Source of the DNA: Pleurostoma richardsiae
Lineage: Eukaryota; Ascomycota; Sordariomycetes; Calosphaeriales; Pleurostomataceae
Direction of reading: 5' to 3'
Assembly: GCA_030052745.1 (NCBI GenBank)
Contig: JANBVO010000029.1
Coordinates: 310,001 to 374,000 of the forward strand
DNA: 64,000 nucleotides
Part shown: positions 56,159-64,000 of the stretch, one piece after another
How the letters are laid out: each line of letters starts with the position of its first letter
How positions within the stretch are numbered: the stretch's first letter is position 1
The notes under the pieces: model-generated
Database searches by the model: none
The model's input: the letters and a program-made list of their open reading frames with translations, nothing else
What the model was told of the DNA's origin: nothing
Translations under genes and position numbers: made by a program

Positions 56159-57247
56159 GGTGGTGAAGAGGGGGATAAGATACCACCTCACTTATAGCGA
56201 TCGCGGGGCTCTCGCAGCGTGGATCACCACTAACAACCAGCTCCGGCCAGTGTGGTCCAGGCCTCTCCGAGCTTGGATCAGGAGCTGCCCCCGTCAACGC
56301 GGGTATTACGTAACTGTTCCAGGAGTTCGGGATCGGTTCAGGAGGATCAATAGACCTGTGAGGCTCTTGTGCTTCTTCAACGACATCGTAGTGTCCAGAG
56401 AAGACAGTCGTCCGTCCACTGGTGTCGAGGAACGCCTGGACGTTGACGCACCACAGCGCCGGAGAACCAGGCAGCAGCAGCGGTGAGCAGAGGAAGAGAA
56501 GAGATAAGGAAGATGACGGATTCCGCGGTGCTATGCCAGTGCGACCCGGACGCGGAGCAATAAACCGGTTTATGGCCCACGATAAGCCAGGGCCACCGGG
56601 TCGCCTTGCGGTGGGAGGAGGCTGGAGCAGGAGTGGAATGACGAAAACCGTGGGCGTGGGCGCCCTCTCAGACCCCCTCCCTTCTCTTCTCCCCTTGGAG
56701 CGGCAGGAGGCGGTCGAGCCGAGCCTCCTCTTCTCCTCTCCCGCCTTCACCTTAATGCAGCCACCAAATGAGCGGACGACGATTGCCGCGAACCACCACC
56801 AATAGCCTCATGCATGCATGATGCACCCCGACGCGCTGGCGGAAAGAGAGGGCCTTGATTGCCGAGAGTGCTCTGCCACGTTTGGGGCACGATTCCGGGC
56901 TTGTGACAGGTCGATGCAACAGCCTCAGCGCGTCAGACACCCCGTTTCCGGTTATTGTTTTTTCGATAGCGCCGCCAGAGGACCGCGTGTTCGTACCGTG
57001 GGCGACGCTGTGGCTTTCTGCAGCTGATGAGTTGCCTTCTTGCACAAGATTGCAATATGAGGCTGACTTCTGCCTGGAGCCGAAGCTTGCATGTTGTGGA
57101 TGGTGTAGATGATGGGTTATGGTTCCTCCCAGCTTCAGATCAAAGCCGCGTCGGAACTCTTCTCGTTTCATTCTCATATGTTCTCCTTCTGCTCGTTTCT
57201 TACGCCTTCAGAGCTGTCGGCTGTGAGCTTGACACCTGCTTGGAACC
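56159..57247. promoter_or_regulatory. Divergent promoter of unrecognised gene and ammonium transporter
   Basis: 1.1 kb shared region. Two HGATAAG sites (56502-56508 and 56580-56586) could bind NIT2/AreA GATA factors, which control ammonium transporters under nitrogen limitation. No supported ORF. Confidence 0.4.
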
Positions 57248-59068
57248 ATGGACCGAACTGTCTATACATTCAACGTCTCTCAGGCCCCTTATGTCGAAGT
57301 TGATGCGACCATTCATGACATTGAGGCGCTACCGCAGCGCTTCTACTCGGTGAGAGACCTCGGACACATGGAGTATTGGGTAGACGAGGCTGACATTGCT
57401 GGCATCAGGGCGGCGACCTAGCCTGGGTCATGGTCGCTAGTGTACTGGTAGAGCGCCCTGCCTGTCCTTATGCTTCGTCGCGTGAGTATCGACTGACAAA
57501 GACGAAAAGGTCTTCCTGATGGTTCCTGGATTGTCTCTGTTTTATTCCGGCATTCTTCCTCCAAAAGTCGCGCTCCAGAACGCATGGCTTCCCTTGATGA
57601 CTGCCGCTGTAATCGGCATCCAGGTGGGAATAAAAGACATCGCCATGGAACTGACCCATCTGACCATGTGAGGTAGTGGTATCTCTGGGGCTATGCTGTC
57701 ACTTTTTCGAACTGGCCGGATGATACGACCTTTTGGGGGGGAGCCGGTGGTATTGCCCTCAACGACGCCCTGCTTCGACCCGTCCCGGCGTTCCGAAACA
57801 ACGGACGTGATGGACCATACGTACCAGAAATCTTATACGTCCTTTTCGAGGGCATGTTTGCCTCCTTCACGTGAGTTCTGTCGGGCCTACGTGCGTTGTC
57901 TTCCTGAGATCCTGGCTGATGTTACTAGTGCGGCACTCGTCGCCGGCGCCGCTGCAATGAAGGACCGGCCTGGACACTTCCTCATCTTCATCGTCCTCTG
58001 GGCCACCTTCGTCTACGATCCCATTGCGCGCTGGACTTGGAACCTCGAAGGGTGGTCGAACAAATGGGGGACTCTCGACTTTGCCGGGGGCTCCGCTGTC
58101 CACATCTGCGCTGGGGCCACCGTGCTCGCCCACTGCGTCTTCCACAAGTTCATCCTCCCGAAGATGGAAGCAGCAATGGGCGGGATTCACCCCGACCCGA
58201 CACATGAGATCCCGATGGGGCAACTCAACGGCCAGGGGAACGGGATGAACGGTGGACTGCATGGTCACCACCCGCCGCTGGCAGATCCGGTTGCTCTGGT
58301 GTCAGATCCCATTTCCACGGACCACACCAACGTCCTTTTGGGCACTCTTTTCTTGTGGATAGGCTGGTTCGGCTTCAACGGTGGCAGTGCCCTCAGCGCC
58401 AGCGTCCGAGCAGTGTCGGCCTGCGTCTCCACCCATCTCGCCGCCTGTGCCGGCGCAGTGACGCACTGCGCACTGACCGCTATTGTAGAGTTTCTCTCCA
58501 GTGACGGTGACGGGGAGGCGGCCGCTCCCCGGGTCAAGCCGTTCCGGTTTTCTGTCGTCGACTTCTGCAACGGCGCTGTCATCGGGCTAGTAGCCATCAC
58601 GCCCGCCGCGGGCTTCGTGCCGCACTCGCTGGCGGTCGTGTTTGGGATCATCCCGACCATCATCTGCTGGGCGCTGTACGGCCTGAGCCTGCTGGTGGAT
58701 GACAAGCAATTCATAGTTGTCATTCACGGCATCGGCGGTTTCGTCGGCATGCTGATGACGGGCTTCTTTGCGCGGGGATCGGTCGCGGCGCTCGATGGCA
58801 CGACACTTCCGCATGCGTGCAGAGGCGGACTGGACGGACACTGGATTCAGTTGGCGTAAGTTATCCATGCTTCGCCTGCATCGGACAGTGCTGACACTTT
58901 CACAGGATCCAGTTTGGAGACGCCTGTGCGGCGAGTGGATATGCTTTTGTCGTCAGCTTGGCGATTCTTGTGGTCTTGGAACCGATGATGTTCTACTTCA
59001 GGCGGAGGCAGACGCGGACGAGCGAGGAGGTCGACGATAGCCAGGTCATAGTCGAATGTCGCCCATGA
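57248..59068 (+). CDS. Ammonium transporter (Amt/Mep family)
   Basis: Six exons: 57248-57349, 57409-57447, 57510-57623, 57677-57870, 57929-58855, 58906-59068; 512 aa. The first two short exons assemble YSGGDLAWVMVASVLVFLM, the family's first helix, then LFYSG. Other signatures are DFAGGSAVHICAGATVLA (conserved Asp and first pore His), FGFNGGSAL, and VVIHGIGGFVGMLMTGFFA (second pore His). About eleven helices are expected. The cytoplasmic tail is short (about 20 residues after YFRRRQTRT), so Mep2-type tail regulation is unlikely. Takes up ammonium at the plasma membrane. GATA sites upstream fit nitrogen control. Confidence 0.93.
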
Positions 59069-60502
59069 AAGGCTTCTGATGTGATGTGCTACGGCGAGAA
59101 AAGAAGCGTGCGTTGTGTTTGTTCACTGTACTCAAACATTGGATATACCGGCGGTGCAACATGTTCCAGGGGGGAGGGGGGGATTGACATGCCGGTGTCA
59201 TGCCTGTATAGGATGGCGCAAGACGGCGCAAAAGGGCTGCAAGGTGTCGGCAGAGGTCGTTGTCGTAGTCCGTCTTCAACATCGTGCCAGCTAGGCAGCA
59301 TCACGTCCCCTGTCGACGTACCTTACACAAGCACCGGTGCATACCTTACGATACCCTCCCCAGCAGGAGAACAAAGTGAAGGTACCCGGACATTCACGCC
59401 CAGTGGTACTTGCCTCACCTACCAACCTTAAATTGGTACCTAGGAGGTACCTAGGTCGTGATAGATCCAGAGGTCTCTGCCATCCTTGATCTTTCCAGCA
59501 GGCAAGCGGTGACTTACCTAAAGTCAGTAACATTGATGTATTTGCCTCGGTGGTAACGACGTGTCAGCAGTAACCAAGACACTCGTGGCTCTTTCCACAT
59601 GACGATGACAGTTTCCGTCCCAGAGTTCGAGTAAACCATATGGCCTCGGTTCCCACGGTGTACGAAATGTACCTAGAGCTCTGAGTCATAGGTACCTACC
59701 TAAGGTACCTTACCCAGGTAAGTAGGCGAAATAGAAGAGAGAGAAAGAGGGAATCCCAGGGAGCCCCCGGGGGGGATGGTAAGGGAGGGCGGCTGGGTGG
59801 AAAAGGTGGCAGTTGCTAGCCACCAGTGGCACTGTACCCAGGACGTGTCGTCTCGTTCACAGTAAGTCCAACAAGTTCGCATCTACATGAGGTGGACGAC
59901 CTGAGCGACGACGGAGTCATCTTTCAACAGGGAGACCAAAACCGCTCTAAAGAGGATTCTTTTCATCCACCATGCCGCTCAAACCCCCGCTTCTGCTTTG
60001 GTGATGGCGCCTTTCTCACTTGACAACTTTCAGTCCCGGCGCTTCGAGGCATAGACTAAGGATTCTAGGAAAAGTGCTACAAGGGCTCGACGGATGATAT
60101 ATGACCATGACAAACGCTTTCTTTGATCGAGACTCAGGAAGCAATTACAACTGTTCTTGGGCAGAAGGGGAAGCTCGAAGCCAGAAGAGGCCACCACTTG
60201 AGACATAAGATCTAAGGCGTTCAGCCATTGCACGAAATATTGTGTTACTGGACAGCATTGCACCCAGGAGTCTCGCTATTCATGACAGTTTTGTTTGATT
60301 CTCCTAACCATGCATGGAAAAGTGATATACTCCGCAGCCTGATTAGCCATTTGGTGATTACGTCCAGGAGGCAGGTAAGATAGGAAGCAGGCTAGGTCAG
60401 TAAGCATCTAATAATAGTCAATGTACATGTATCGCTTCTAGGATGAAGTTTCGCTGGTTTTAAAAAAAATTGCAAAACAGAAACGCGCTTCGCGCTTCGC
60501 TC
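59069..60502. other. Gene-free stretch with GGTACCTAGG palindromes
   Basis: 3' flanks of the ammonium transporter and the transcription factor. 59435-59456 and 59691-59718 hold tandem GGTACCTAGG-type palindromes; related GTACCTT copies lie at 59318-59350. No supported ORF. Confidence 0.5.
59435..59456. repeat. GGTACCTAGG palindrome pair
   Basis: Two copies of GGTACCTAGG separated by two bases. Confidence 0.6.
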
Positions 60503-62188
60503 TCACTGGGCATTGCTGCAGCGGGTCGTGAAAACCCGCGTGTAGACCTCCAGCTCCTCACGAGACTCCTCGGAAAGGGGCGCGAGACGCAGGTTTCCTA
60601 GAAAGGTAAACTGGTCGTCCTTGGCTCTGTAATCGGTTACGTCGAACTGATCCATGATTTCTGTCCAAAATGCTTCTGTTGTAGCGAAGGGCGCCGACAA
60701 CCTCCCCGAATAAAGATCTAAGACGACCTGTATGTTATGCAGGTACTGTACAGCCTCGCGCGAGAACTCCGCGGCAGCGTTCCGGGTATCATTGAGCTTG
60801 GAGCCATCGAGAGTGCGAGAGCTAGCTTTGTGATAGAATGCAGGGAGTCTGATCTCCGACTGTATCTTCCAGTCCGGATTGGCGGAGAACATCCGGATTG
60901 CTTTTTTTGCTCCAAAAAGTTTGACGATCTGCTCAGTTTGACAGGTCTCGTCGATGGTGCCCTGAAGAAGCTTCAGGCGAATGTACATCAGAACGCTGGT
61001 GAGGTCAACCAGGGCATCTCTGAAGTTTTCCATCAGGTCCTGGAGCTCGCTCCTGTTGTATCTGTTGGTCCTGCGGTCATCGCCATGCTGGCACACGATG
61101 CCGCGCTGGAGGCATGCCGCGCACGGGCTATCCTTGTTTCCGTCCGCCCGTTCGCACTTGATCTTTGACCGTCTGCATGCCACGCACGAATCAGTGCCGA
61201 GTCTCCCGCGCCCTTTCCTCGGTCTTTGGATCAGATTTCTCTTGTTGGCGGGACGATGGGCCGATATCGCCATATCGAGGTTCTCACCGTCCGAGACTGA
61301 AACAGGCCTGGATCGTGTTCCATTTTGTGGCTGGTACTGAAGAGCAGCTTGGTCATGAACGACTCCGTTTGGATTCTCCTGGGCCAGAGTCTGTAGAGGC
61401 CAAAATGGGTTGTTTGGAACCGCTTCAGTTGCACCAAGAGGTTGTTGCAGGACCAGATCAGAAGGACTTACGCTGGTAACAGGAGATATAAGAAACCCTC
61501 CACTGGGAGCACCAAAGTGTTGCTGCTGGGGTTGATAAGAGACATTACGGGAGGCAGACGGCAAAAACGAGAGCTGTCTGTTGAAAGCGCCATATGGCGG
61601 CGTCTGAATGGGGGCCTGCAGAGTCTCCGGCTGGAAAAAGTTGCCAAGTCCGTTGAAAACATCATTAGCTGCTGTTGGTGCTTGCTGCACGGCCAGATCA
61701 GAGTCATCCAGTTCGAAAGAAGGAGCAGGAGGGAGATCTCCATTGAAAGCGTCGGCTGGTTGCTCTTGAGAATTCACCCACGACTGATCACGGCCAAAGC
61801 CGGTGAAGAAGTTTGGATCCGCAGAGGACGCTCCTTGCCGCTGCCGGGAGCCGAAACTGCCAGGATCTTCTGGCAGGGAAGCCATCCACGAGAAATCACG
61901 GTTCAGGGCAGCGGGGTCTGCATTGCTTGAGGGTGCTACCAGCTGCTCCGGGAAGCTAGGGATGATGGGAAAGTCCTCAGCCCGAATCTCGTTGTCTCGC
62001 TCAGTCTTCTCCTCTTCTTCCAGTGACTGCAGCATCCGCAGCTCCACAGAATCGTTGGCGTCCATTAGTGTGACATCTAATGAAGCCGGTGCTGACTGGT
62101 CTTCCGTGTTGAAAATGGGGTTGGCTGCAGGAACCGGGGAAGAAGGTGGTGTCAAATTAGGAAGAATTGACCCCAACGGGGAAGACAT
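60503..62188 (-). CDS. Zn(II)2Cys6 transcription factor
   Basis: Single exon, 561 aa, ATG at 62188. The binuclear cluster sits in the middle (Cys335, 338, 345, 356, 359, 366: CVACRRSKIKC, then CAACLQRGIVC) behind a basic flank (KRNLIQRPRKGRGRL). The N-terminal 330 residues are acidic and Pro/Gln-rich, like an activation region, and carry three copies of a motif [LF][NG]R[DQ]xS[WF][MVL]xS at about 95, 131 and 202. The C-terminal 190 residues are helical; no fungal_trans middle-homology domain is evident. Zn2Cys6 clusters usually lie at the N-terminus, so the central position is unusual but known. Target genes unknown. Confidence 0.9.
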   Translation of the reverse strand: MSSPLGSILPNLTPPSSPVPAANPIFNTEDQSAPASLDVTLMDANDSVELRMLQSLEEEEKTERDNEIRAEDFPIIPSFPEQLVAPSSNADPAALNRDFSWMASLPEDPGSFGSRQRQGASSADPNFFTGFGRDQSWVNSQEQPADAFNGDLPPAPSFELDDSDLAVQQAPTAANDVFNGLGNFFQPETLQAPIQTPPYGAFNRQLSFLPSASRNVSYQPQQQHFGAPSGGFLISPVTSVSPSDLVLQQPLGATEAVPNNPFWPLQTLAQENPNGVVHDQAALQYQPQNGTRSRPVSVSDGENLDMAISAHRPANKRNLIQRPRKGRGRLGTDSCVACRRSKIKCERADGNKDSPCAACLQRGIVCQHGDDRRTNRYNRSELQDLMENFRDALVDLTSVLMYIRLKLLQGTIDETCQTEQIVKLFGAKKAIRMFSANPDWKIQSEIRLPAFYHKASSRTLDGSKLNDTRNAAAEFSREAVQYLHNIQVVLDLYSGRLSAPFATTEAFWTEIMDQFDVTDYRAKDDQFTFLGNLRLAPLSEESREELEVYTRVFTTRCSNAQ

Positions 62189-63843
62189 CCTGATGAGATG
62201 TTCTCAGGAGGTGGGTTAATGTGACTGTCTTTCCGATCGGACACTTTGAGAGTGACCAGGAATAGTATATGCCGAAGAGTGTCTGCTACTACTTAAGTGG
62301 TTGAGTAGCGTGTTCAGTCTTGTGTTGACGAGCAGAGAGTGCTTGGACTTGAGGTTTCTCTGTAATTGTAATGGAAACAGCGTTGAGAGAGTGACAGAAA
62401 GTTTGACAAGGGCACGATAATGACGGGAGAAGTGTGACTGGGGACGAGAGGGCCTGAGAAGCGAGCGAGGTCCGTCTTCTTATACACGACATGGCAGGCC
62501 AAGCTCAGAGTTTATGAATCTGCCATTGGTATCGACCTGTAGGAACTGGGAAGCTTAATATCACTTCAGATATACATCGTGAGGTCTACCACAGTTGGGG
62601 GGACCCTCGAGAGGAGACGAAGTGGGGACTGAGCGTCCGTGAATCGTCGAAGACCCTGATTTTGGCAAAGCCAGATCCTCGTGAGCTCTTGTTACGAGCG
62701 AAATAGTGACTTGTACAGGTTCGCTATTTCCGCTAGAGGCTTCTTTCTGGGTGGTAATGGGTACCTCCAGTGTGTGTACCCGTCCAACTCAGCGCTCCGT
62801 CGAGCGAGGCCGCCCGTCAGATACGCGAACTGGAGCGAGGGCGACTGGAATCAGAGCCTGCGACAGCTTTGTACTTGAACTGGCAGATGCATACAAGACC
62901 ATTACGACGGTAATGCTAAGAAAAATCTACACTAGGATGCTGCGAGCAGGCATTACGATGAAGTGGCAGTCACGGCCCTATTCTCAACGCACCAGACAAT
63001 GTCTATTCAGCTGCATCAGAGAGATGTCAAAGCAGCATAGCAAGACACCTCCCCGCTAGTACCTTGCCATATTGAGCAATTGTATTTCCAGGCAAAAGGG
63101 CAAGCTAATCACGAACACTAATGGGGCAAGGGCGAACTAGGAGTCATGAACCGAACCCCCGATATGCGGGAGACTCAAGTCTGGCCTCTGGGCAGTGCAT
63201 ATGTTTATTGTTTCTTTGCACCATTGAGCTGCGGTATACTATGGATCATAGGGACAGGGGCCGGGGACAAGCACCCAGTGTCCTCGGCTTGGAGGGAAGC
63301 CGGCAGACTGTGTGGTCGACTTCGTATGTCGTTGCAACTGGAGGCAAAACCGTTACTTCCAGCTGCTGGGTTTAAACTCTACTCTGGTCTGGCGCGGAAA
63401 AAGGTACACACCGCTGTTGATTGGCCGGTCCTCGCTCGATTGCCATTTTCGGGCACGAGCGCCATATACGAGCTCCGGACCGTGGAGATCACAAAGTTTA
63501 AGAGGCACTTCACACATACTCAATGGTCGTCCACGGGCACCATGAGACCCCGATAGTTGGAATTATTATCAATTGATCCATGCTTACATTTGAGTCTCTG
63601 TGTGACTCAACCACCATACTGAGTTTACCAGCTTATCGAGGCCGGTTTGACTGCAATGCTCGCTTGTTATTCCATTTACGGGGGCTGATCTGAGTTCAGC
63701 TGCGCCTCCCAGGTGGACAGATCACGAGATACAGCACCTGGTAAACCTTTGAGTGATGACAGGCACAATGGTGACAAGCCATGGCTCGCCTTTGGGTGAG
63801 ACGCGGTCGAGACAGGAGCTACCTTCCTCAACGACCCAGTGTC
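62189..63843. other. Promoter and leader of transcription factor, otherwise gene-free
   Basis: The TF leader may include a 67-codon uORF (62492-62289, minus), starting MSCIRRRTS and ending about 100 nt before the TF ATG. The remaining 1.3 kb holds no supported gene. Confidence 0.4.
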
Positions 63844-64000
63844 TCAGTGCTTCTTCTTCCCCTCCACCATCACTTTCTCGACAAGCGCGTCAAACCTCTT
63901 GAACGAGCATATCCCATCGAAAAAGTTACACCCCAGCCACAGGAGCCACACCCCCGAGCCCCTCCTCACCCCAGCCGGCTGGAGGCGCGTCCGGTCCAGG
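63844..64000 (-). CDS. 3' end of a gene cut by the window edge
   Basis: The minus-strand frame is open to the window end and closes with a stop at 63844. It encodes about 50 residues: ...GVRRGSGVWLLWLGCNFFDG, then CSFKRFDALVEKVMVEGKKKH, then stop (split here). The Lys-rich end and aromatic helix look coding, but I cannot name the family. Only the C-terminus is present. Confidence 0.5.
   Translation of the reverse strand, partial: LDRTRLQPAGVRRGSGVWLLWLGCNFFDGICSFKRFDALVEKVMVEGKKKH

Overview
The window is nuclear DNA of a filamentous ascomycete (Pezizomycotina, most likely a Sordariomycete). Genes are interrupted by short introns of about 50-100 nt with GT(A/G)AG donors and CTAAC/CTGAC branch sites. 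Coding GC is high. There is a HET-domain gene, a DUF3716 protein, an Mnn4-like LicD protein, a Zn2Cys6 regulator, and a block with a RIP-like dinucleotide signature. All gene models were spliced by hand from the sequence; exon ends are given in the entries.

Left part (0-14 kb): a signal-anchored Ser/Gln-rich membrane protein (-), the HDEL receptor ERD2 (-), a ubiquitin-like/WLM metalloprotease (+), a LicD/Mnn4-like mannosylphosphate transferase (-), and the Holliday-junction nuclease subunit EME1 (-). About 7 kb without a convincing gene follows (13.1-20.0 kb). Its 14.4-15.8 kb part looks RIP-mutated.

Middle (20-47 kb), gene-dense and mostly housekeeping: a long kinesin-4-like motor (+), an MTR-type amino-acid transporter (+), a large DUF3716 protein (+), a small F-box protein (+) convergent with an OB-fold-like protein (-), the CDC10-type septin (-) divergent from mitochondrial ribosomal protein bL32m (+), a Ski8-like WD40 protein (+), DNA polymerase delta subunit 4 (+) convergent with the queuosine-salvage enzyme Qng1 (-), and the SUMO E1 subunit UBA2 (+).

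Right part (47-64 kb): a FabG-like SDR (-), an Lcb3-type sphingoid-base-phosphate phosphatase (+), tRNA-Gly(GCC) (-), a single-exon HET-domain protein (+), an unrecognised His/Gly-rich protein (-), an ammonium transporter (+), a Zn2Cys6 transcription factor (-), and the 3' end of a further gene cut by the window edge (-).

There is no operon logic. Neighbours are mostly unrelated housekeeping genes with compact divergent or convergent spacing. The accessory flavour lies in the HET gene, the DUF3716 protein, the TF, and the RIP-like gap. I saw no CRISPR array, no intact transposon and no secondary-metabolite cluster.
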